Part shown: in pieces, positions 53,142 through 60,591 of the stretch
Numbering within the stretch: the stretch's first letter is position 1
Layout of the letters: each line of letters starts with the position of its first letter
Assembly: GCF_002386445.1 (NCBI RefSeq)
Contig: NZ_DGIR01000035.1
Location: 1-64,000, forward strand
Length of the DNA stretch: 64,000 nucleotides
Origin: Pseudomonas sp. UBA4617
GTDB taxonomy: Bacteria; Pseudomonadota; Gammaproteobacteria; Pseudomonadales; Pseudomonadaceae
Reading direction: 5' to 3'
The notes under the pieces: generated by a model
What the model saw: the letters and a program-made list of their open reading frames with translations, nothing else
Told to the model about the DNA's origin: nothing
Database searches by the model: none
Made by a program: the position numbers and the translations under genes

Positions 53142-55190
53142 ATGGCGAACACACAGCTGTTCTTGCTCGGGCTCGGCGTCACCGCCATCAACCCCTTGGG
53201 CCAGGCCATCGGGCTGCTGCGCCGGGATGTCGAACGCCTGCGCAGGCAGGCTGACGGCACCCGGCTTGGCCGGCTCGTCGGCGAAGTGATGCGGCTGGGG
53301 TTGGAGCTTGGCAAGCTACGCCAGGCCGAACGCGAGCTGGCGCCGGACCAGGCAGCGCAAGGCCAAGACCCGACTGTGAGGCTGGGGGATGAAGCCGATG
53401 CCATTGAGCGTTTGCGCCAGCATTACCTGATGCTGGACCGGGTTGTCGCTGGGCTGGCGCAGCTCAAGCCATTGCCGGGCCAGATGACAGTCAATGTCTT
53501 TCAGCAGTGGCATACGCTGGTGCAGGGGCAAGGCGCCGTCACACCTGGCAAGGTGCAAGCGCCTGTGCAGGCCCCTGCGCAGGCTGCCAGGCCGGCCCCC
53601 GGCGCCGATGCAGGTGGCGACACCGGCATCCTTGCCGGCGGGCTCGCGCTGCTTGCTGGGGGGAGTGGCGCTGCTATCGCAGACGTCGTACGCAAACTGC
53701 CACCGGAAAGACAGCGCGCGATACGCGAGCGTGCTTCGAAGGAATGGCGGGACAACCGTGTCGAAACCTTTGGCAAGGTGGCCAAGGCGGTAATCACTGC
53801 TGAGGACGGCGAAGGAAGTGCGCGCGGCGTCGGCGCTGCTGTCGGCGAAATCGGCGGTCGCGTGCTGGGCGCCGTGGCACCTCTGCTGTTCAAAGGCAAG
53901 GGCAAAGCGATAGGCAAAGCCTCGAGCACGAGCATGAGCAGAGGTAAACGTCAGCGCCGGCGCCAAGGCCAGCGGGCCAGCAAGCAGGCGGCGCAAAAGG
54001 ACGCAGATAGAACGCAAGACGACGCCGCGCAGGAGCGATGGGCCAAATTTGGCGCCCAGGTGGGCGAGGCTGCGGGTGGTGAGGCCGGCGCTGCGTTGTT
54101 CAACTGGATCACCGAGGAGGAAGAGCCGGCGCCGCAAAGCAGCGGGGCGTCTGTGCCAGAGCCGGCGCAAACCATTGCCCAAGGCGTCGCTTCCCTACCT
54201 TCGCTCGGCACAGCAAAACAGTTGCCATTGGCAGGAAAACTGTTCAAGCGCGTGCCACTGACGGCGGTGCTGGATACCTCGCTGCAGGTGGCCGACATCC
54301 ACCAGAGTGACGGCACTCCCGCAGAAAAGCTGCAAGGCTATGGCGAGGTTTTCGGCGGGTTGGGTGGCAACCTGGCCGGCACCTCGGCCGGGTGGCTCGG
54401 TGGCGCGGCAGCAGGTGCCATGCTTGGCTCGGTGGTACCGGGTGTAGGAACCGTGATCGGTGGCGCGGTCGGTGGCCTGCTGGGCAGCATGGGTGGTGGT
54501 TATCTGGGCGGCATCGGTGGTGAATGGGTCGGGGGCGCGTTGGGCAAGGCCGTGGCAGCCGTCGTCGGCTCCGATGCGCCAGCGGCGAGCCGGGATGTTG
54601 CCGCTTCCGCAGAACAGCCAAGCCGCTTGCAGAAAGACGTCAGCACACCTGCACCGTTGCCTGCCAGTTCGACAGCGCAGCTGTTTGGCAGCCTGGCCGG
54701 TTCATCGGTCGGTGGGCTCGGTGGTGCGGCAGCCGGCGCCATGATCGGCTCGGTGGTACCGGGTATAGGAACCGTGATAGGCGCCGCGGTTGGTGGCCTG
54801 CTGGGCAGCCTGGGTGGCAGTCAACTCGGCGGCATGGGCGCCAAGCTCATTGGCGAAGCGTCGGGCAAGGCCGTGCAGTCTGTCGCCGGCTCCGATGCGC
54901 CGGGGGCGAGCCTGGAGGTTTCCAGTCTCTCCGAGCAGGCGACCCGAGCGCCGAGAAACGTCGGCCCGCCTACGTCGTCGCCTGCTGTTTCGATACCGCC
55001 GTCATCGGCTGTGTCGCCACCCGCCATCAACCAGCAATTCACTTTCACCGCCAATATGCCGGTGACCTTGCACAACAGCCTCGATGACCCGACCACCCTG
55101 CAACAACTGGAAACCATCGCTCGCCGCGTGCTCGACGACCTGATGCGTCAGGCGCGTGCGGTGCAGATGGTCGATCAACCACAGCCATGA
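53142..55190 (+). CDS. Tail tape measure protein
   Basis: A 682-residue protein that sets tail length, between E/E' and U. The N-terminal 110 residues are helical and charged; the middle is Ala/Lys-rich (KRQRRRQGQRASKQAAQ). The C-terminal half has long glycine/alanine hydrophobic stretches in two related copies of about 90 residues. The final part (NQQFTFTANMPVTLHNSL) is P2-T-like. The SD aaggagg is strong. Length would suit a tail of roughly 100 nm by the usual rule. Confidence 0.85.
   Translation: MANTQLFLLGLGVTAINPLGQAIGLLRRDVERLRRQADGTRLGRLVGEVMRLGLELGKLRQAERELAPDQAAQGQDPTVRLGDEADAIERLRQHYLMLDRVVAGLAQLKPLPGQMTVNVFQQWHTLVQGQGAVTPGKVQAPVQAPAQAARPAPGADAGGDTGILAGGLALLAGGSGAAIADVVRKLPPERQRAIRERASKEWRDNRVETFGKVAKAVITAEDGEGSARGVGAAVGEIGGRVLGAVAPLLFKGKGKAIGKASSTSMSRGKRQRRRQGQRASKQAAQKDADRTQDDAAQERWAKFGAQVGEAAGGEAGAALFNWITEEEEPAPQSSGASVPEPAQTIAQGVASLPSLGTAKQLPLAGKLFKRVPLTAVLDTSLQVADIHQSDGTPAEKLQGYGEVFGGLGGNLAGTSAGWLGGAAAGAMLGSVVPGVGTVIGGAVGGLLGSMGGGYLGGIGGEWVGGALGKAVAAVVGSDAPAASRDVAASAEQPSRLQKDVSTPAPLPASSTAQLFGSLAGSSVGGLGGAAAGAMIGSVVPGIGTVIGAAVGGLLGSLGGSQLGGMGAKLIGEASGKAVQSVAGSDAPGASLEVSSLSEQATRAPRNVGPPTSSPAVSIPPSSAVSPPAINQQFTFTANMPVTLHNSLDDPTTLQQLETIARRVLDDLMRQARAVQMVDQPQP
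54361..54941 (+). repeat. Internal duplication in the tape measure gene
   Basis: Two direct copies with a 321-bp period (107 codons): about 54361-54620 and 54682-54941. Shared DNA includes ggctcggtggtaccggg at 54426 and 54747. At protein level GSVVPGxGTVIGxAVGGLLG and VxGSDAPxAS recur. Confidence 0.85.
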
Positions 55191-55199
55191 GGAGCACCC

Positions 55200-56045
55200 A
55201 TGACCTACCTGGAACAGTTGCAAGGCGGCTTGCATGCGCTGGTCAAGGCGGGCGAGGCGGGGCGTCGGCGTGCCGACGCCATGCTCGACCCGATGAACCA
55301 GGCGGTCGGCCATGCCAGGGAGGCGGCCGCCGAGCTCGAAGCCCTGCCATGGATCGGCCCGCAAATCGGCAAACGCCTGCAGCGCACCCTGCGCGCCATC
55401 GACTCGGCCAGGCAGCGCGTCGACAAGGTGATTGCCAAGTACGACCAAGCCCTCGATGTGGTACGCAAGGTGCGCGCCCGCGTCGAAGCCTTCACCGAGC
55501 ACCTGGGCAAGGCCGGCGCGGCTGTGCGGCGGGTGATCGGGGATGTGCGCTCGGTCGCCAACGGTGTGTTGTCAACCTTCGGCTTCGCGCCGGATGCCAC
55601 GCCGACGGCGCAAGCGATCAAGCCGTTCCCGCACCTGCTGGTACTGCAGCCGCTGAAGGCCAACAGCGCGCCGTATTACTTCAACCTCGACACCGCCGCC
55701 TTCGACCAACTGCGCCGGCAAACGCGCTTTCGCTGGGCCGGGCAAGAGCGCCTGGGCCGCGAGAATGCCCAACAGGCGGTGAGCCAGGGTGAAGAGAGCA
55801 TCACCATCCGTGGCGCGATCTATCCGGGCTTCAAAGGCGGGCTGGGCCAGCTACAGGCCCTGCGTGGCATCGGCCGCCAGCTGCTGCCGTTGTCGTTGAC
55901 CACCGGCTATGGCGAAGTGCTCGGCACCTGGTGCCTGACCCGCATCGAGGAAGAGCAGGGCGCATTGCTGGCAGGCGGCATACCGCGCAAACAAGGTTTC
56001 TCACTGGAGTTCGTCAGTTATGGACAAGATTTGCAAAACGTCTGA
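55200..56045 (+). CDS. Tail protein U family with N-terminal helical extension
   Basis: A 281-residue protein. The C-terminal part (about 145-281) shows the P2-gpU family pattern: RWAGQERLGRENAQQAV, ITIRGAIYPGFKGG, GYGEVLGTWCLTRIEEEQG and PRKQGFSLEFVSYG. P2 gpU is only about 160 residues; here an extra N-terminal region of about 140 residues is helical and rich in Arg/Ala. The order T-U-X-D is that of P2 and R-pyocins. It overlaps X by 26 bp. Confidence 0.85.
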   Translation: MTYLEQLQGGLHALVKAGEAGRRRADAMLDPMNQAVGHAREAAAELEALPWIGPQIGKRLQRTLRAIDSARQRVDKVIAKYDQALDVVRKVRARVEAFTEHLGKAGAAVRRVIGDVRSVANGVLSTFGFAPDATPTAQAIKPFPHLLVLQPLKANSAPYYFNLDTAAFDQLRRQTRFRWAGQERLGRENAQQAVSQGEESITIRGAIYPGFKGGLGQLQALRGIGRQLLPLSLTTGYGEVLGTWCLTRIEEEQGALLAGGIPRKQGFSLEFVSYGQDLQNV

Positions 56046-56226
56046 GGGCGACCTGCTCGACACCCTTTGCCAGCATAATTACGGGCACCTCGACGGTAGC
56101 GTCGAAGCGGTGCTGCGAGCCAACCAGGGGTTGGCAGACGAGCCTCAGCCATTTCGCAGCGGCGTGACGTTCCGCTTGCCGGGACTGGTACTGACAGCGG
56201 CTGGCGTCGTGCAGCTGTGGAGCTGA
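56020..56226 (+). CDS. Tail protein X
   Basis: A 68-residue LysM-like phage tail protein X (GDLLDTLCQHNYGHLDGSVEAVL, in parts, then RSGVTFRLPGL). It probably sits at the baseplate hub. The start lies inside gene U, and D begins 4 bp after its stop. Confidence 0.9.
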   Translation: MDKICKTSEGDLLDTLCQHNYGHLDGSVEAVLRANQGLADEPQPFRSGVTFRLPGLVLTAAGVVQLWS

Positions 56227-56230
56227 TGCC

Positions 56231-57265
56231 ATGCAGCCACTATTTAGCATCCAGGCTGATGGCAAGGATATTACTGCGCTGATCAACGATCGCCTGTTGC
56301 TGCTGCGGACCACCGACAAACCGGGCATGGAAGCGGATGACTTCGAGCTGCGCATCGATGCCCGGGACGGCACCATAGCCGTGCCCGCTCGCGGTGCACT
56401 GATCGAACTGCATCTGGGGTATGCCGGCCAGCCGCTGACCCGGCTGGGGCGTTACACCGTCGATGAAGTCGAGTTGTCCGGCCCGCCGGATACTCTGGTG
56501 ATCCGGGGCAAGGCTAGCGACCTGCGCGGCAGTGGCCGAACCGTCCGCAGCGGCAGCTGGGAAGCCGTGCCCCTGCAACGTATCGTTGCCGAAATCGGTG
56601 CGCGCAATGGCTGGCAGGCAATCTGCCCGGTGCTCACGCTGGTACCTCGGGTCGACCAGGTCAACGAATCGGACTTCAACTTCATCACCCGCCTGGCGCG
56701 CCAGTACGACAGCACTGCCAAACTTGCCAATGGCCAGTTGCTGGTGTTGCCGCGCCAGGGCGGGCAGAGCGCTAGCGGCAAACCTCTGGGCGTGGTAGGG
56801 ATTGCCCGTGGTGACGTCAGCCAATGGCACTTCCGCCTCGACGACAAGGCCGCGCGCAAGGCCGTGCGTACCCGTCATCTCGACGCCGCCACTGGCGAGT
56901 CCAAGGTCATCGAGCTGGTCAACGATGAGGCCGCCGAGGGGCAGCGGCCGGTGCATACCGACCGTCATCTCTACCCCAGCCGCGCTGCCGCCGAGCAGGC
57001 CGCCAAGGCCCGCCTGGCCAGCTTCAACCGCGCTACGGCTCACGTGCGCCTGGACTTGCCGGGGCGCACCGACCTGTTCGCCGAGCGCAGCATCGAGCTG
57101 TACGGTTTTGTCGACGGCCTCGACGGCCAGTACCAGATCGACGCGGTGGAGCATGTGTTTACCAGCTCGGGCTGGCGCACCACCGTGCAGGGCAATGGCG
57201 GCAAGGCGGGCAAGGTGCAGGCCAAGGGCGCGGCCCCGCGCCGCCAGGCCGCGATCAAGGCGTGA
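56231..57265 (+). CDS. Late control protein D / baseplate hub
   Basis: A 344-residue gpD family protein, the T4-gp27-like hub that carries the spike. The family segments are NESDFNFITRLARQYDSTAKL (in parts), EAVPLQRIVAEIGARNGWQA and the C-terminal barrel YQIDAVEHVFTSSGWRTTV. The C-terminus ends in a basic stretch (KVQAKGAAPRRQAAIKA). It closes the structural part of the cluster. Confidence 0.93.
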   Translation: MQPLFSIQADGKDITALINDRLLLLRTTDKPGMEADDFELRIDARDGTIAVPARGALIELHLGYAGQPLTRLGRYTVDEVELSGPPDTLVIRGKASDLRGSGRTVRSGSWEAVPLQRIVAEIGARNGWQAICPVLTLVPRVDQVNESDFNFITRLARQYDSTAKLANGQLLVLPRQGGQSASGKPLGVVGIARGDVSQWHFRLDDKAARKAVRTRHLDAATGESKVIELVNDEAAEGQRPVHTDRHLYPSRAAAEQAAKARLASFNRATAHVRLDLPGRTDLFAERSIELYGFVDGLDGQYQIDAVEHVFTSSGWRTTVQGNGGKAGKVQAKGAAPRRQAAIKA

Positions 57266-57292
57266 AGAGCGATACAGGGAGGGAAGTTACCC

Positions 57293-57841
57293 ATGCTCAC
57301 TGAAACACAATTGCTACAGATTTTGCCGAACGCCCGCCCCGTAGCGGGCGTTTTTCTTTCTGCACTGAACGTCACCCTGCCACGTTGGGAAATCGATAAT
57401 CCCAAACGCGTGGCGGCGTTCATCGCCCAGGTAGGCCATGAGTCAGGCCAGTTCCGTTATGTGAAGGAGCTGGGCAACGAACGCTACCTGGCCCGCTACG
57501 ACACCGGCAGCCTGGCCCAGCGCCTGGGCAATACGTCCCAGGCCGATGGCGATGGCCAGTTGTACTGCGGGCGTGGCCTGATCCAGGTGACCGGGCGCAA
57601 CAACTACCAGGCCTGCAGCCGCGCCTTGTTCGGCGACGAGCGCTTGCTGGCGCAACCGCAACTGCTCGAACAACCACGCTGGGCCTGTGAATCGGCGGCG
57701 TGGTTCTGGCATTCACGCGGGCTCAATGCCCTGGCTGACCGGGGCGAGTTCAACCGCATCACGCGCCATATCAATGGTGGGCTCAATGGGCTGGAGGAGC
57801 GTCTCAAACTCTGGGCCCGGGCGCGCGAGGTGTTGTGTTGA
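57293..57841 (+). CDS. Endolysin, glycoside hydrolase 19 (chitinase-like) family
   Basis: A 182-residue cytoplasmic lytic enzyme released through the holin to cut peptidoglycan. The catalytic Glu is in FIAQVGHESGQFRYVKEL, and the substrate site in GDGQLYCGRGLIQVTGRNNY is typical. The SD ggaggg lies about 9 nt before the ATG. Codons about 13-20 form a terminator-like hairpin. The stop overlaps the Rz start. Confidence 0.92.
   Translation: MLTETQLLQILPNARPVAGVFLSALNVTLPRWEIDNPKRVAAFIAQVGHESGQFRYVKELGNERYLARYDTGSLAQRLGNTSQADGDGQLYCGRGLIQVTGRNNYQACSRALFGDERLLAQPQLLEQPRWACESAAWFWHSRGLNALADRGEFNRITRHINGGLNGLEERLKLWARAREVLC
57329..57359 (+). terminator. Intrinsic-terminator-like hairpin inside the endolysin gene
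   Basis: AACGCCCGC - cccgta - GCGGGCGTT followed by tttcttt lies in the first 25 codons of the endolysin. It codes for an ordinary part of the protein (NARPVAGVFLS), so the protein is not broken, but transcription could be reduced here. Confidence 0.6.
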
Positions 57842-58320
57842 GCCGATGGCAACTGGCGCTGGGCGGCTGCTTGCTGATGCTGTCGGTAGCGCTGGCCTGG
57901 CAGATTCAGGGCTGGCGCCATGGCCGCCAGCTGGCACAGCTGGCGCAAGCCCAGGCCGAAGCCGAGGTCGCCCGAGTGCTGGCCGAACGTGAGCGGCGCC
58001 AGGTGCTCGAACGACGTCTGGAAGAAAATGAAACCCGTTATTTCAAGGAACTTGCCGATGCTCAGCAGTCTCAGGCTCGCCTGCGTGATCGCCTTGCTAC
58101 TACCGATCTGCGCCTGTCGGTCCTGGTCGAACGCGACACCCTCCTTTCCGCAGTGCCTGCCACCGCCACCCCCGGCAGCCTGGATCATGCAACCGTACGT
58201 GCCGGACTTGAGCCGGCGCATGCTCGACGAATTATCGCCATCACCGATGAAGGGGACCGGGGGCTGATTGCGTTACAGGCTTGTCAGGCTTATGTGCGGG
58301 AACTGCGTAGCGGGCGTTAG
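57835..58320 (+). CDS. Inner-membrane spanin Rz
   Basis: A 161-residue i-spanin. One N-terminal membrane anchor (about 5-24, WQLALGGCLLMLSVALAWQ) is followed by a long coiled-coil periplasmic helix rich in Gln/Ala/Glu/Arg (about 30-95). It links to Rz1 to fuse inner and outer membranes in the last step of lysis. The start is either GTG 57835 or TTG 57838, both overlapping the endolysin stop; gagg upstream fits the TTG slightly better. Confidence 0.85.
   Translation: MLSRWQLALGGCLLMLSVALAWQIQGWRHGRQLAQLAQAQAEAEVARVLAERERRQVLERRLEENETRYFKELADAQQSQARLRDRLATTDLRLSVLVERDTLLSAVPATATPGSLDHATVRAGLEPAHARRIIAITDEGDRGLIALQACQAYVRELRSGR
58058..58267 (+). CDS. Outer-membrane spanin Rz1, nested in Rz
   Basis: A 69-residue lipoprotein read entirely inside Rz in another frame. 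ATG 58058 follows AAGGA by 8 nt. A signal peptide MLSSLRLACVIALLLPICAC carries a lipobox (ICA-C). The mature part is short and proline-rich (QCLPPPPPAAW), the hallmark of Rz1. The embedded Rz/Rz1 layout is that of phage lambda. Confidence 0.85.
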   Translation: MLSSLRLACVIALLLPICACRSWSNATPSFPQCLPPPPPAAWIMQPYVPDLSRRMLDELSPSPMKGTGG

Positions 58321-58409
58321 GGCAAAACGGACGCGTCTGTGCCTGTGAGGCATGCACTTGAAAGGCGCAAAAATGCTACGGTGTTTTCACCCCCTTCAAG
58401 GAACCCGTC

Positions 58410-58892
58410 ATGGACCCGATCACCGTCCTCGCCACCCGTCTCGGCGAACACCTGCGTCGCTTCAATGCTCAGGTCACCACCGCTGAATCCTGTACCGGCG
58501 GCGGTATCGCCGAAGCCATCACCCGGATACCTGGCAGCTCTGCCTGGTTCGAAGCCGGCTATGTGACCTATTCCAATGCCCAGAAAACCCGTCAGCTGAA
58601 TGTACCGGCGGCATTGTTTCCCGAGGTGGGCGCAGTCAGCCAGGAAGTGGTCGAGGCCATGGCCCGTGGCGCCCAGGCCGCCAGTGGTGCGCGTTTCGCC
58701 GTGGCGGTCAGTGGCGTGGCCGGCCCCGACGGCGGTTCGCCGGCCAAACCAGTGGGCACCGTGTGGCTCGCCTGGGCCGATGGCAGCCATGTCACCAGCG
58801 AACGGCGGCACTTCGAGGGCGACCGCGAAGCGGTGCGGCGACAGACGGTGATCGCCGCGTTAGACGGCTTGTTACAGCTTGGTGCCGAGTAA
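58410..58892 (+). CDS. pncC: Nicotinamide-nucleotide amidohydrolase (PncC/CinA C-terminal)
   Basis: A 160-residue enzyme deamidating nicotinamide mononucleotide in NAD salvage. Motifs: TTAESCTGGGIAEAIT, SGVAGPDGGSPAKPVGTVWLA (in parts) and the RRQTVIAALDGLL helix. Only the CinA C-terminal domain is present, as usual for gammaproteobacteria. It marks the right border of the tailocin insertion and precedes recA by 103 bp. Often labelled cinA. Confidence 0.94.
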   Translation: MDPITVLATRLGEHLRRFNAQVTTAESCTGGGIAEAITRIPGSSAWFEAGYVTYSNAQKTRQLNVPAALFPEVGAVSQEVVEAMARGAQAASGARFAVAVSGVAGPDGGSPAKPVGTVWLAWADGSHVTSERRHFEGDREAVRRQTVIAALDGLLQLGAE

Positions 58893-58907
58893 ATCGACAA
58901 CAGGGGT

Positions 58908-58952
58908 TTGCTCGCGCGCTCGCCTGTGGAATAATACTGGCTACTTATACAG
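58908..58952 (+). promoter_or_regulatory. recA promoter with LexA (SOS) box
   Basis: CTGGCTACTTATACAG (58937-58952) is a CTG-N10-CAG SOS box, 44 bp before the recA start. Upstream lie TTGCTC (58908-58913) and AATAAT (58930-58935), spaced by 16 bp. LexA bound here would block recA until DNA damage. Confidence 0.85.
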
Positions 58953-58995
58953 GTATTCCGGCCATCAGGGCCAAGTCGAACACGTGAGGATTGCA

Positions 58996-60063
58996 ATGGA
59001 CGACAACAAGAAGCGCGCCTTGGCTGCGGCCCTGGGTCAAATCGAACGCCAATTCGGTAAGGGCGCGGTCATGCGCATGGGCGACCACGAGCGCCAGGCG
59101 ATTCCGGCCATCTCCACCGGCTCCCTGGGCCTGGATATCGCCCTCGGCATTGGCGGTCTGCCGAAAGGCCGTATCGTCGAAATCTACGGCCCGGAGTCGT
59201 CGGGTAAGACCACGCTGACCCTGTCGGTCATCGCCGAAGCCCAGAAGAATGGCGCCACCTGTGCCTTCGTCGACGCCGAGCACGCCCTCGACCCCGAGTA
59301 TGCCGGCAAGCTGGGTGTCAATGTCGACGACCTGCTGGTTTCCCAGCCAGACACCGGCGAACAGGCCCTGGAAATCACCGACATGCTGGTGCGCTCCAAC
59401 GCCGTTGACGTAATCATCGTCGACTCCGTGGCTGCCCTGGTACCCAAGGCTGAAATCGAAGGCGAGATGGGCGACATGCACGTGGGCCTGCAGGCTCGCC
59501 TGATGTCCCAGGCACTGCGCAAGATCACTGGTAACATCAAGAACGCCAACTGCCTGGTCATCTTCATCAACCAGATCCGTATGAAGATCGGCGTGATGTT
59601 CGGCAGCCCGGAAACCACCACCGGTGGTAACGCCCTGAAGTTCTACGCCTCGGTGCGTCTGGACATCCGCCGTACCGGTGCAGTCAAGGAAGGCGACGAG
59701 GTGGTCGGCAGCGAAACCCGCGTCAAGATCGTCAAGAACAAGGTGTCGCCACCGTTCCGCCAGGCCGAGTTCCAGATCCTCTACGGCAAAGGCATCTACC
59801 GGAACGGCGAGATCATCGACCTGGGTGTGGCCCAGGGGCTGGTCGAGAAGTCCGGTGCCTGGTACGCCTACCAGGGCAACAAAATCGGTCAAGGCAAGGC
59901 AAACGCTGCCAAGTACCTGGCTGAGAACCCGGCCATTGGCGCCGAGATCGAGAAGCAGATCCGCGAGAAGCTGCTGACCGCTGGCGCTGTTGCTGCTGCC
60001 GGGAAGGCTGCGGCTGCCGAAGCTGATGCCGATGACATGGCCGACGCTGACGCCGGCTATTGA
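58996..60063 (+). CDS. recA: Recombinase RecA
   Basis: The 355-residue recombinase and SOS co-protease. The start at 58996 gives MDDNKKRALAAALGQIERQFGKG; the open frame upstream is regulatory DNA. Walker A is GPESSGKTT (65-73), and loops L1/L2 around GDMHVGLQARLMSQALRK and FGSPETTTGGNALKF are intact. The C-terminus is acidic (DADDMADADAGY). Besides LexA it should stimulate self-cleavage of the tailocin repressor at 43.5 kb. Confidence 0.98.
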   Translation: MDDNKKRALAAALGQIERQFGKGAVMRMGDHERQAIPAISTGSLGLDIALGIGGLPKGRIVEIYGPESSGKTTLTLSVIAEAQKNGATCAFVDAEHALDPEYAGKLGVNVDDLLVSQPDTGEQALEITDMLVRSNAVDVIIVDSVAALVPKAEIEGEMGDMHVGLQARLMSQALRKITGNIKNANCLVIFINQIRMKIGVMFGSPETTTGGNALKFYASVRLDIRRTGAVKEGDEVVGSETRVKIVKNKVSPPFRQAEFQILYGKGIYRNGEIIDLGVAQGLVEKSGAWYAYQGNKIGQGKANAAKYLAENPAIGAEIEKQIREKLLTAGAVAAAGKAAAAEADADDMADADAGY

Positions 60064-60080
60064 TTGCACGGGTACCGAAC

Positions 60081-60551
60081 ATGTCCGCCGAACTCGACAC
60101 CCCCGTCGCTATCAGGCGGACAGCCATGGACCTGCTCGCGCGACGTGAGCACGGTCGTGTCGAGCTGACGCGCAAATTGCGTCAGCGCGGCGCTTCGGAT
60201 GAGCTGATAGAGCCCGAACTCGATCGGCTTGCCGAAGAAGGGCTGCTCAGCGAAGCCCGCTATCTCGAAAGCTTCATCCGTTATCGTTCCGGCTCTGGCT
60301 ATGGCCCTGCGCGAATTCGCGAGGAGCTGAGCCAGCGCGGCTTGGCGCGGGCGGATATCGAGCAGGCGCTGCGTGACAGCGGGGTAGAGTGGAGCGAGCG
60401 CATGCGTGAGGTGTGGCAGCGCAAGTTTGCTGGTCAACGCCCCCACGACCCGCGTAGCCGTGCACAGCAGACGCGTTTTCTTGCTTACCGTGGATTCCCC
60501 ATGGACATGATCGGTCGTCTGCTCAGTGGACGTGATCTCGACGACTACTGA
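60081..60551 (+). CDS. recX: RecA regulatory protein RecX
   Basis: A 156-residue helical protein that caps RecA filaments and lowers recombinase activity. Three tandem three-helix repeats are visible (AMDLLARREHGRVELTRKL..., YLESFIRYRSGSGYGPARI..., AQQTRFLAYRGFPMDMI). The ATG 60081, 17 bp after recA, is preferred over a TTG (60060) overlapping the recA stop. No strong SD is seen before either, so coupling to recA is likely. Confidence 0.93.
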   Translation: MSAELDTPVAIRRTAMDLLARREHGRVELTRKLRQRGASDELIEPELDRLAEEGLLSEARYLESFIRYRSGSGYGPARIREELSQRGLARADIEQALRDSGVEWSERMREVWQRKFAGQRPHDPRSRAQQTRFLAYRGFPMDMIGRLLSGRDLDDY

Positions 60552-60555
60552 AGAT

Positions 60556-60576
60556 GAGGGGCGCAGTACGCCCCTC
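60556..60576. terminator. Hairpin between convergent recX and LOG-family genes
   Basis: GAGGGGCG - cagta - CGCCCCTC is a perfect 8-bp stem, 4 bp after recX. It lacks long T-runs but can serve both strands. Confidence 0.5.
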
Positions 60577-60591
60577 CACAGCAACACGGTA

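Noticed and set aside
43521..58320. Ordinary prophage
   Set aside because: No integrase, capsid, portal, terminase or replication gene and no flanking attachment repeats were seen; the gene content is tail plus lysis only.
58410..58892. Truncated cinA disrupted by the tailocin insertion
   Set aside because: Stand-alone C-terminal CinA (PncC) proteins of about 160 residues are normal in gammaproteobacteria, and the start and motifs are intact.
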